9,699 nucleotides of DNA from Hippea sp. (GCA_015486705.1 WFRG01000142.1:1-9699), one strand, 5' to 3'; numbered from the stretch's first letter, positions 1 through 5,466 are shown. Notes: a model not told the origin generated them from the sequence alone. Numbers and translations: made by a program.

Positions 1-2
1 CA

Positions 3-44
3 CTAATAGATAAGCTACTCGAGGATTTAGGTTGGAAAGTTTGA
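3..44 (+). CDS. 3' end of an unidentified gene (partial)
   Basis: The window opens in an open frame that reads LIDKLLEDLGWKV and stops at TGA (42-44). Only 13 codons are visible, so no family can be assigned. The reading is amphipathic and helix-like, as protein C-termini often are. It is followed within 5 nt by a perfect inverted repeat, which fits the end of a transcription unit. If the element-end interpretation of 1-215 is right, this gene belongs to the element, and integrase genes often sit next to such ends, but nothing in these residues shows that it is one. Because the frame is so short, a chance open frame is also possible. Confidence 0.35.
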   Translation, partial: LIDKLLEDLGWKV

Positions 45-48
45 TTAG

Positions 49-69
49 TTTAGGGTAAAATACCCTAAA
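49..69. repeat. Perfect 9-bp inverted repeat with 3-nt loop
   Basis: TTTAGGGTA and its exact complement TACCCTAAA are separated by AAA, starting 5 nt after the stop codon at 44. The position suggests a transcription terminator for the upstream partial gene. However, only three of the nine pairs are G:C and no run of T follows directly, so it would be a weak intrinsic terminator. A binding site for a dimeric regulator or recombination factor near the element end is an equally good reading. Confidence 0.5.
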
Positions 70-90
70 ATGTTCTTTTAAAAAGCCAAC

Positions 91-115
91 AGGTGTAAAA
101 TAGGTGTAAAAAACG
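91..115 (+). repeat. Tandem 11-bp direct repeats, possible integrase arm sites (copy A)
   Basis: Two units, AGGTGTAAAAT (91-101) and AGGTGTAAAAA (102-112), sit head to tail, followed by ACG and a partial third GGTGTGA (115-121). The 11-bp spacing places both units on about the same helix face. Short AT-rich tandem direct repeats about 100 bp from a tRNA crossover point are the usual layout of arm-binding sites for tyrosine recombinases. A diverged 25-bp copy lies at 439-463. Confidence 0.5.
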
Positions 116-137
116 GTGTGAGCACTTGGTTACTGAA

Positions 138-148
138 ACCAGCGAATT
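138..148 (+). repeat. 11-bp repeat ACCAGCGAATT (copy A)
   Basis: This 11-mer occurs again exactly at 466-476. In both places it follows the tandem AGGTNNNAAAW repeats on the same strand, 22 nt downstream here and 2 nt downstream in copy B. The extra 20 nt here include a small hairpin (TGGTT at 127-131 with AACCA at 137-141). Linked order and orientation suggest the two loci share ancestry, for example as ends of related elements. Confidence 0.5.
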
Positions 149-215
149 ACGAGAATTGCTTTAGTGATAAGGATTTCTGCTAACGGTTGAGGTGCTGAAT
201 GAGGTGTTTGCGACA

Positions 216-257
216 TGATTTCGAGTCAGCCGCCTTCGACCACTCGGCCACCTCTCC
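216..257 (-). pseudogene. tRNA-Ser(CGA) 5' half, interrupted at the anticodon stem
   Basis: Read on the minus strand from 257, the 42 nt give a 7-nt acceptor strand GGAGAGG (257-251), T8 and G9. Then comes a D-arm with GCC (248-246) pairing with GGC (234-232). The anticodon stem strand is GCTGA (230-226) and the 7-nt loop CTCGAAA carries anticodon CGA (223-221). The 3' stem strand begins TCA (218-216), giving three correct pairs. The next two positions (215, 214) mismatch, and no variable arm, T-arm (GTTCGA) or 3' acceptor strand follows. This is the serine pattern, but only half a gene. UCG codons can be read by a tRNA-Ser(UGA), so loss of this gene should be tolerable. The 5' half and its promoter are uneroded, which suggests a recent or functional break. 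Confidence 0.75.
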
Positions 258-264
258 GTCGAAA

Positions 265-293
265 CTTATAGCAAATTGGTAAATATCTATCAA
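265..293 (-). promoter_or_regulatory. Sigma-70-type promoter of the interrupted tRNA-Ser
   Basis: On the minus strand a -35 box TTGATA (293-288) and a -10 box TATAAG (270-265) are separated by exactly 17 nt. The predicted start lies at about 258-259, immediately before the first tRNA base at 257, as expected for a stable-RNA promoter with almost no leader. Because the tRNA body is broken, transcription from here would run into the presumed element (positions below 215) as a chimeric RNA. Confidence 0.7.
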
Positions 294-438
294 CAAAAAA
301 GTTATGCTTTTTGCTTGAGTTTATAAGGATTTCTTAAGCCTTAAAATCTTTCTTGTAGCAACATATTTGCAACAACTAAAACCTTCTATTGCTAAATTTT
401 GTTGTTTATATTTATTATTACAACCTTTTCATATATCA

Positions 439-463
439 AGGTTACAAATAGGTTACAAAAACG
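439..463 (+). repeat. Tandem 11-bp direct repeats, diverged copy B
   Basis: Two units, AGGTTACAAAT (439-449) and AGGTTACAAAA (450-460), are followed by ACG. Aligned without gaps to 91-115, 19 of 25 bases agree. All six differences fall in the middle triplet of each unit, which is GTA in copy A and TAC in copy B. Within each locus the triplet is the same in both units. This pattern fits binding sites for two related proteins of different specificity. Confidence 0.5.
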
Positions 464-465
464 CG

Positions 466-476
466 ACCAGCGAATT
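466..476 (+). repeat. 11-bp repeat ACCAGCGAATT (copy B)
   Basis: Exact second copy of 138-148, placed 2 nt after the tandem repeats and 13 nt before the stop codon of the channel gene at 490-492. Its linkage to the tandem repeat in both loci makes chance less likely. Confidence 0.5.
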
Positions 477-489
477 CAATTTCTCTAAA

Positions 490-2319
490 TTAAGAATACG
501 GGAAATCCTTAACATGTATATCCATCTGCGGAAAGGGTATTACGATATCGTTTTCGTAGAGCGTTTTGTATATAAGCTTCAAGAACTTAGATGCAGTTCT
601 ACGCGGGTGAATCAAATCTATACCGCTTACCCACACGTCCAGATTAAAATCAACGCTGCTACTGTTCATCGCCACCATAACTACTATTGGTTTTTTTGAG
701 GGGTTATCCCTTACGTAATTCAAATCGCTCTTTTCCAATGCCTCTAACACAACCCTTTCAACCTTATCTAAATCCGTACCATAAGACACGCTAAAGGGTA
801 TTCTAAATCTACGCACCCTTTCTGACAGTGTCCAGTTAACCACATTGTTCTGAAAGAGCGTTTGATTTGGAACAACAACCTCAATATGGTCATTGGTCAA
901 TATTGTTGTAGAACGTATCTGTATATCCTCAACCACTCCTTTTATATCATCCGACAGTTCTATATAATCACCGACCCTTATGCTATTTTCAAGCATAAGG
1001 ATAATACCAGCGATAAAGTTAGACACTATATTCTGGAGTCCAAAGCCCACGCCCACAGAAAGCGCACCCAATATGACGGTAAACGATGAGAGGTTTACAC
1101 CTATTGTTCTCAATGCAATAAAGAACGTTAATAGAACAATTACATAATACCCTATATTAGACAGAACAATTTTTGTGGATTCTGTCATGCTCATGGATAT
1201 TTGGGCATTTCTTACCCTAACCCTATAAACCCTACCAAGTCTTATGCCCGCAAAGAGAACTATCAAAGACAGAAACAGATTGAATATGCTTATTTTGTTT
1301 GACCCAATGTTAAATAAAGGTTTATTAACAAAACTCCAAACGCTAATAATTACCTGTAAACCACCAGATTCAATCTGCTTAATAAACATTCTAAAAGTGC
1401 CTATTTTTCTCTTCTCTATGTAAAACGCAAGATTATTTTCCTCTTCGGCTAAAGCTAAAAGATTTGCACTTTTAAGTTTTTTCACCCATTCACTCAAATC
1501 CTTTCCAAGAGCCGTTTTTCCATTTCTTACACCAGAAAGATAAATCAATAAATAATCATCAAATATATTTATAGCTATTTTATCCTCTTTTAAAGTAATA
1601 TCCTCCATCCTATCTTGGGTTATCTGCATTTCTTCTACATCATTTGTGAGAGTAAATCTATCATATTCTATATTCAACTGTTGCAGCAAATTTTCAAATT
1701 TCTGATACTCCGATTTTAACCTATTTATCTCTCTCAATAGAGGTTTAGTGTCAAATTTCACCTTTAAAAATGATTCATATAGAGATTCTTTCCATTTATC
1801 AAAATTATTTGCCAAAAATTGGATTTCCTCTTGTAATTTTTCCCTTGTGAGTTCGTACATGGCATACTGTAGCTGATAAGTTTTCAATTTCTTATCGTTA
1901 TTCTGAGATTGGTTTATATTCTCTTTCAAAAGTTCCAATTTCTTATCAATCTGACTCAATTTTTTGTTTAAATCTTTGTATTTCAATTCCAATCTGGCTA
2001 TACTTTTCAGAAGTTTAAGAAAATCGTACTGGTTTTTTATGTTTGTAATCTCAGGTTTTAGCTTTTGTATCTCATTGTTGTTACTTGAAACAATGTTAAT
2101 TAAGGCGGAAAGGAGTGTCCTCTGGGTTAAAAACTTTGCCGTCTTTGGCGTATTGTTGATTAGCTCTTGGTATCTCTTTAAAAGCTCACTTTTATCGCCT
2201 TTAAAAAAGCTCTGGTCTATGTTTGCACTATAACAAATAAATGTGTGTAAGAGAACAAATATAAAAAGGAAAACACTAAATCTACGTTTAAATCGCATAT
2301 GCTTTAAATTTTTTATCAT
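490..2319 (-). CDS. Large MscS-family mechanosensitive channel with N-terminal coiled coil
   Basis: This 609-residue membrane protein probably releases solutes when turgor rises. Residues 1-32 look like a signal peptide (KRRFSVFLFIFVLLHTF core, cleavage near YSA). Residues about 40-300 are a charged, heptad-like helical domain, presumably periplasmic. Membrane helices follow at about 345-363 and 385-406. The pore helix lies at about 411-441, with the glycine-rich SVGVGFGLQN motif typical of MscS TM3. The cytoplasmic beta domain (about 448-500) contains RVGDYIEL and VVVPNQ, and the C-terminal alpha/beta domain ends in PFPQMDIHV. E. coli MscS has 286 residues, so this belongs with the larger MscK/YbdG-type relatives. 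The ATG at 2319 has a weak AGAG 7 nt upstream. The ATG at 2298 (residue 8) is an alternative that still keeps the signal peptide. The gene follows a terminator, so it probably has its own promoter. A TTGACA lies at 2337-2332, but no convincing -10 pairs with it. Confidence 0.92.
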   Translation of the reverse strand: MIKNLKHMRFKRRFSVFLFIFVLLHTFICYSANIDQSFFKGDKSELLKRYQELINNTPKTAKFLTQRTLLSALINIVSSNNNEIQKLKPEITNIKNQYDFLKLLKSIARLELKYKDLNKKLSQIDKKLELLKENINQSQNNDKKLKTYQLQYAMYELTREKLQEEIQFLANNFDKWKESLYESFLKVKFDTKPLLREINRLKSEYQKFENLLQQLNIEYDRFTLTNDVEEMQITQDRMEDITLKEDKIAINIFDDYLLIYLSGVRNGKTALGKDLSEWVKKLKSANLLALAEEENNLAFYIEKRKIGTFRMFIKQIESGGLQVIISVWSFVNKPLFNIGSNKISIFNLFLSLIVLFAGIRLGRVYRVRVRNAQISMSMTESTKIVLSNIGYYVIVLLTFFIALRTIGVNLSSFTVILGALSVGVGFGLQNIVSNFIAGIILMLENSIRVGDYIELSDDIKGVVEDIQIRSTTILTNDHIEVVVPNQTLFQNNVVNWTLSERVRRFRIPFSVSYGTDLDKVERVVLEALEKSDLNYVRDNPSKKPIVVMVAMNSSSVDFNLDVWVSGIDLIHPRRTASKFLKLIYKTLYENDIVIPFPQMDIHVKDFPYS

Positions 2320-2339
2320 ACGAAAACTCTATGTCAAGG

Positions 2340-2364
2340 AAAAAGGGCCGCAAGAAGCGGCCCT
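2340..2364 (-). terminator. Intrinsic terminator after the His-rich gene
   Basis: On the minus strand AGGGCCGC (2364-2357) and GCGGCCCT (2351-2344) form an 8-bp GC-rich stem around the loop TTCTT. A T-run follows directly (2344-2340). The hairpin begins 5 nt after the stop of the His-rich gene and insulates it from the channel gene. Confidence 0.85.
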
Positions 2365-2369
2365 CCCAA

Positions 2370-2678
2370 TTATTTATTTCCCTTCTTTGGTTTGTGATGA
2401 TGGTGGTGATGATGATAGAAGCCAAATTTTACCTTGCACTCATTGAGTTCCTTGAAACCGTTAGACTTTTCAACACAGCCTTTGTAGCTTTCCAATCTCT
2501 TCAGGTAATTCTCCGTCTTTTGAATTTTAATCTCTGTCCTGTGAATAATCCTCTGCTTCCTAACCTGGAATCTGTTGTTAGCCTGTGGTGCAGTTGCATT
2601 TGCAGACAAAGACAAAAGACCAGCTGTCACAACAGCTACAGAAAGCTCTGCAATCCTCTTGCTTAACCTTGTGCTCAT
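2370..2678 (-). CDS. Small secreted histidine-rich protein (natural His7 tract)
   Basis: I do not recognise a named family. From the ATG at 2678 it is 102 residues. A signal peptide (STRLSKRIAELSVAVVTAG..., likely cut after SANA at residue 28) is followed by a basic, helical middle (about 40-70), two cysteines (68 and 81) and a C-terminus with seven consecutive histidines (89-95), then KPKKGNK. The His codons at 2394-2414 mix CAT and CAC, so the tract is not simple trinucleotide slippage. An envelope metal-binding or metal-storage role (Ni, Zn, Co or Cu) is plausible, and the two cysteines could form a disulfide. A GTG at 2687 in the same frame is part of the ribosome site and should not be taken as the start. 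The gene lies 71 nt after the methyltransferase/ATP-grasp gene on the same strand, possibly on the same transcript, and ends in a strong terminator. Confidence 0.8.
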   Translation of the reverse strand: MSTRLSKRIAELSVAVVTAGLLSLSANATAPQANNRFQVRKQRIIHRTEIKIQKTENYLKRLESYKGCVEKSNGFKELNECKVKFGFYHHHHHHHKPKKGNK

Positions 2679-2686
2679 AAAAGACA

Positions 2687-2692
2687 CCTCCT
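2687..2692 (-). promoter_or_regulatory. Strong Shine-Dalgarno AGGAGG that fixes the start at 2678
   Basis: AGGAGG (2692-2687) lies 8 nt before ATG 2678-2676 and is preceded by a run of A. The upstream in-frame GTG (2687-2685) overlaps this site, so initiation there is unlikely. Such a strong site suggests high expression of the small protein. Confidence 0.8.
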
Positions 2693-2749
2693 TTTTTTAC
2701 TCTTAAAATTCAGAAAGCAACCGAAAACCACAGTGTTTTCCTTACCGTT

Positions 2750-4729
2750 TCACCTCCCATATGCAATATTTGTATTTGTTAGAGAACCATTGGTGACTTC
2801 ACCATCATTTATCTTTGTCTCCTTTATCTTATATGCTTCAAAACGCTCTTTTGCTGAATCAAGTATCATGTTAAGCATTCCGCTATAAGAAATAGTCTTA
2901 ATTTTAGCCATCTTGGCGAGGTGTCCATCCCAACACCAGCCGGGATTTGGGTTTACCTCAAGCAATTTTGGTTTACCTTTATCATCAAGTCTCCAGTCAA
3001 ATCTACAATAGTCATTTACATTAAGCCTTTCCCATAATTTCACCGAACCTTCGACGATTATCCTCTCTGTTTCATCATCTAATAGGATTGGTTTTGATGT
3101 ATTGTTCCAATAGGGTGAATCTGGAAGCCACTTAGCCTCATACCCACAAATCCTGGGCAAACCTTCCGGCAGTTCGGAATAGTCTTCCTCTATTATCGGC
3201 AAAATCTGATAATTGCCCGATAGGTTGCCAATTATACCCAGACTCAGATCACTCCCCGTCAGGAATTCCTCTATAAGAACCGGCTTATCGTAGCCAAATT
3301 TATCCCTGATCTCCGATAAGGTTTTTATGAGCTCATCGGTTGTATAAACCACGCTCTTCTTTGTTATGCCAAAGCTCGAATCACCGAAGTTGGGTTTTAC
3401 AATGGCAGGAAAGTTAAATGGGAGCTTCAAAACGCTTTCACCCGGCGTAACAAGCACACCCTTCGGCACTGGAATACCCATTTCTTTGGCAATGCCTCTA
3501 ATTAAAGACTTATCGTAACAATAAGCCAAACATTGGGGATTGGAGCCAGTGTAGGGTATATTCAGCATCTCAAGCAAAGCAGGCACGTGAAGTTCCTTTG
3601 TCGGTTCATTATTAAAACCCTCATCACACAGGTTGAAAACAAAGTCTATTTTGGGCTTGAGTTTCATTAGGTCGCTTATGAGTGTGTCGTGGTTATTGAG
3701 ATAAATGAACCGGTAACCTTTCAACTCATTTAAAGCCTTTTTTAGTTCGTCTATGGTGTAGAAATCATCCTCATCAAAAATTGCACCGGGCTTCATGTTG
3801 TCCGGCTTATTCGGATCACCCATGACTACAGCAACTGTTTTTAATTCAGATTCCTTAAGTCTTGTAAAAGTCCACTGTTTTTTCGTAACAGCAGTAACGA
3901 TTATCCTGTTTCCCATCATGCCAAGATCTTCGTTGCGCTTGGAGTTCACTGACAAACTTGAGTAAACCTCAACATCGTCAAATCCGGCCCTCTTCAACAA
4001 CTCCTCAAGCTTATCCCTGTTGTAAAGCCTAACTGCGTAAAACTGGTCGGCAATAATTCCCTTTTCTTTATGGGCAATGATCTCCCTTGTTATTATGCGC
4101 TCTCCATCCGACGACAAACTCCTTTCTCTGCATACAAAAAACCTATTATCTACCCATTCCCAACTTCTGTTTTGCAGATTTGACTTAAGGTATTCACCAT
4201 CTGCAACATCCAAAAGAACCTTGCCCCACGGCTTTAAAACCCTCAAAACCTCCCTTAAAACCTTCAAATCCTCATCCTCGGACTCAAAATACCCAAAGCT
4301 ATTGCCCAATATGACAACAGCATCAAATGTATCCGTCTTATAGGGTAACTTCCTCGCATCGCCTTCCCTAAATTTTACCCCCAATACCCGTTTTTCACTC
4401 TCTTTCTTGGCCTTTTGAATGAGATACCTTGACCTATCAAGTCCCTCAACATTCACAAAACCCTTGCTTGCAAGCTCTAAGCTGTGTCTGCCCTGTCCAC
4501 AGCATAGATCCAGGATCCTATCTTCAGGCTTAATTCTTAAAGCTTCAACAACTAAGTCAACCTCCCTTTTTGTAATCTCAGGATCCTCTACGACATCTCC
4601 ATCGCTCTTCAGATAGAGGGGATTAAATAGATCCTTCCACCAATCAGGTCTGACGTAGCTTTCCAAGTCCGATACATACCCAAGACTCTTGGGCTTCGCT
4701 TTGGGCTTTGAGCCCTTTTTGCCCTTCAT
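2750..4729 (-). CDS. Fusion of SAM-dependent methyltransferase and D-Ala-D-Ala-ligase-like ATP-grasp enzyme
   Basis: The 659-residue protein has two enzyme domains. Residues about 45-280 form a class I methyltransferase: motif I ILDLCCGQGRHS (72-83), the acidic turn VEGLDRS (94-100), DAVVILGNSFGYF (136-148) and LREVLRVLKPWGKVLLDVA (158-176). Residues about 298-630 form an ATP-grasp ligase of the D-alanine-D-alanine ligase type: NLCDEGFNNEPTKE (366-379), IPYTGSNP (391-398), the ATP-binding lysine strand PAIVKPNFGDSSFGI (441-455), VLIEEFLTGSDLSLGI (484-499), and the metal-binding end CRFDWRLDD...LLEVNPNPG (575-597). ATP-grasp enzymes of this type join a carboxylate to an amine through an acyl phosphate. 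The substrate is unknown, but ligation and methylation of one small molecule or peptide is a natural reading. The N-terminus (KGKKGSKPKAKPK) is strongly basic. A good GGGAGG lies 14 nt upstream of the ATG, which is unusually far, and only AGG is closer (6 nt). The His-rich secreted gene lies downstream. Confidence 0.88.
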   Translation of the reverse strand: MKGKKGSKPKAKPKSLGYVSDLESYVRPDWWKDLFNPLYLKSDGDVVEDPEITKREVDLVVEALRIKPEDRILDLCCGQGRHSLELASKGFVNVEGLDRSRYLIQKAKKESEKRVLGVKFREGDARKLPYKTDTFDAVVILGNSFGYFESEDEDLKVLREVLRVLKPWGKVLLDVADGEYLKSNLQNRSWEWVDNRFFVCRERSLSSDGERIITREIIAHKEKGIIADQFYAVRLYNRDKLEELLKRAGFDDVEVYSSLSVNSKRNEDLGMMGNRIIVTAVTKKQWTFTRLKESELKTVAVVMGDPNKPDNMKPGAIFDEDDFYTIDELKKALNELKGYRFIYLNNHDTLISDLMKLKPKIDFVFNLCDEGFNNEPTKELHVPALLEMLNIPYTGSNPQCLAYCYDKSLIRGIAKEMGIPVPKGVLVTPGESVLKLPFNFPAIVKPNFGDSSFGITKKSVVYTTDELIKTLSEIRDKFGYDKPVLIEEFLTGSDLSLGIIGNLSGNYQILPIIEEDYSELPEGLPRICGYEAKWLPDSPYWNNTSKPILLDDETERIIVEGSVKLWERLNVNDYCRFDWRLDDKGKPKLLEVNPNPGWCWDGHLAKMAKIKTISYSGMLNMILDSAKERFEAYKIKETKINDGEVTNGSLTNTNIAYGR

Positions 4730-4773
4730 ATCGAGCCTAACAACCTCCCAATTCTAAAGGATTATCTGCGCTC

Positions 4774-4801
4774 TCTATACACCAAATTTATAAAAAATCA
4801 A
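4774..4801 (-). promoter_or_regulatory. Candidate promoter of the methyltransferase/ATP-grasp gene
   Basis: On the minus strand TTGATT (4801-4796) and TATAGA (4779-4774) are separated by 16 nt. Transcription would begin near 4767, giving a leader of about 38 nt that contains the GGGAGG at 4749-4744. No upstream gene on this strand reads cleanly through, so an own promoter is expected here. Confidence 0.5.
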
Positions 4802-4803
4802 GA

Positions 4804-4838
4804 GAATTGTAATTCGAAAAATCCTTGTTATAATAACA
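4804..4838. promoter_or_regulatory. Two adjacent palindromes overlapping a plus-strand promoter-like sequence
   Basis: GAATTGTAATTC (4804-4815) is a 5-bp inverted repeat around GT. TGTTATAATAACA (4826-4838) is a perfect 6-bp inverted repeat around one A. The palindrome centres are about 22 bp apart, two helical turns. They sit just upstream of the candidate promoter at 4774-4801, where a regulator could bind. On the plus strand TTGTAA (4807-4812) and a perfect TATAAT (4829-4834), spaced 16 nt, also resemble a promoter, which would read antisense into the glycosyltransferase gene. Confidence 0.4.
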
Positions 4839-4876
4839 TTTTTTGTGAGTTGGGGTGTAATTGAAAGTACGTAAAA

Positions 4877-5431
4877 TTAACCGGACATGACGAAGTGCTT
4901 TAAGTACTTATCCAGCGTTGATAAGGGAATTAGCTTCACATCAACCATTTTTGACAGACCACCGAGCTGAAATATGTTATAATCGTAATCCAAAAACTCC
5001 AGGTTCATGTAGAAATCGATAATCTTTTCCAAGTTTTTTGAGCCCTTTTGAAACCAGAGAAAATAGATGCGCCAGTTTTCTGGCATGGCATCACAGTTGC
5101 CGTATTGATTGACCAAAATATTGAGCAACTCAATAAAGTTGTCATTTACCTTTATGTCCAAATCGAGGTATAAGCCACCGTAATGGTAAAGTATCAGAAA
5201 ACGGATTATGTCCGATCGAAACTTGAAGTTGAATTGCTTGAACTTAGAGAGATCGTAATTGTGCCTGTTTAGGAAATCGTTGATCTCAGATGTCGTTATA
5301 AGCCTGTATCGGGGAATTTTATCAAAAACCTCTTTGTTGTGCTCTATAAACACATTGTAGATTTTCGGGACGCTATCATCAAATCCATACCATAGTTGAA
5401 AAACGTCTGACAACTCAAACTTATTATTCAC
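4877..5431 (-). CDS. Short GT32-like glycosyltransferase (DXD motif)
   Basis: This 184-residue protein carries the core of the glycosyltransferase sugar-binding region with DXD motif (Gly_transf_sug, GT32-type). FRSDIIRFLILYHYGGLYLDLDI spans residues 71-93, with the arginine/aspartate pair (72, 74), YGG (84-86) and the metal/nucleotide-sugar DxD (90-92). The N-terminus FQLWYG (11-16) corresponds to the family's usual IPKxIHQxWxG strand. Such enzymes transfer a sugar from a nucleotide sugar to polysaccharide, lipid or protein acceptors. At 184 residues it is shorter than most members, and the region after the DxD is reduced, so it may be a minimal or C-terminally shortened form. I see no disrupted frame after the stop at 4879-4877. 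The start is GTG without a Shine-Dalgarno site. It is a lone glycosyltransferase here, not part of a visible polysaccharide cluster, so its acceptor cannot be guessed. Confidence 0.8.
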   Translation of the reverse strand: MNNKFELSDVFQLWYGFDDSVPKIYNVFIEHNKEVFDKIPRYRLITTSEINDFLNRHNYDLSKFKQFNFKFRSDIIRFLILYHYGGLYLDLDIKVNDNFIELLNILVNQYGNCDAMPENWRIYFLWFQKGSKNLEKIIDFYMNLEFLDYDYNIFQLGGLSKMVDVKLIPLSTLDKYLKHFVMSG

Positions 5432-5437
5432 AAAACA

Positions 5438-5466
5438 ATTTTAACAAAACCTTTGATTGATTTAAA
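5438..5466 (-). promoter_or_regulatory. Candidate promoter of the glycosyltransferase, leaderless spacing
   Basis: On the minus strand TTTAAA (5466-5461), 17 nt, then TAAAAT (5443-5438) end 6 nt before the GTG at 5431. Transcription would then start at or next to the start codon, which fits the absence of a ribosome-binding site. The -35 box is weak. Confidence 0.35.

Larger units (their letters stand above)
1..215. mobile_element. Putative end of an integrated element joined to a tRNA gene
   Basis: The minus strand matches a tRNA-Ser exactly through the anticodon loop and three base pairs of the 3' anticodon stem, then abruptly stops matching at about 215. The anticodon loop is a classical crossover site for tyrosine recombinases. 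On the far side lie tandem 11-bp direct repeats (91-112) of the kind such enzymes use as arm-binding sites. Usually the incoming element supplies a replacement 3' tRNA half. Here none is seen, so the tRNA gene is either interrupted with its 3' half beyond the left edge, or this is a leftover duplicated half. No integrase gene is visible in the window, so this is inference from architecture. Confidence 0.4.
294..489. other. AT-rich non-coding stretch between tRNA promoter and mscS end
   Basis: I see no credible gene here. An open frame on the plus strand starting at 367 runs antisense into the channel gene and has no ribosome site. A weak, almost all-A:T hairpin (AAAAAG 296-301 with CTTTTT 307-312) could end mscS transcription on the minus strand before the tRNA promoter, but evidence for it is slight. 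The right part holds the second copies of the tandem repeat and the 11-mer. Confidence 0.5.

Noticed and set aside
91..121. CRISPR-like repeat array
   Set aside because: Units are 11 bp with no spacers and only two to three copies.
60..216. A group I intron starting in the tRNA anticodon loop
   Set aside because: I found no guide sequence pairing with the 5' exon and no recognisable core pairing elements, and the window ends before a 3' exon could appear.
130..257. A complete tRNA-Ser gene on the minus strand
   Set aside because: The 5' half is clear, but no variable arm, T-arm (GTTCGA) or 3' acceptor strand follows, and the anticodon stem fails at two pairs.
367..699. Plus-strand open frame of 110 codons
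   Set aside because: Mostly antisense to the clear MscS coding region, with no ribosome site and no recognisable domain.
2332..2337. TTGACA as the -35 of the channel gene promoter
   Set aside because: It matches the consensus, but no good -10 lies 16-18 nt downstream and that spacing falls inside the reading frame; recorded only as a possibility.
2394..2414. His tract as a simple trinucleotide slippage repeat or an artificial His tag
   Set aside because: Codons mix CAT and CAC irregularly, more lysine-rich residues follow before the stop, and the gene has natural flanking signals.
2331..2666. Plus-strand open frame over the His-rich gene
   Set aside because: It runs through the terminator hairpin and antisense to a gene with a signal peptide and strong ribosome site; it is a shadow frame.
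2685..2687. GTG start for the His-rich protein (105 residues)
   Set aside because: The codon overlaps the AGGAGG site that correctly serves the ATG at 2678.
2723..2740. Terminator after the methyltransferase/ATP-grasp gene
   Set aside because: The GAAAAC/GTTTTC hairpin has only six mostly A:T pairs and no T-run follows, so read-through into the His-rich gene is as likely.
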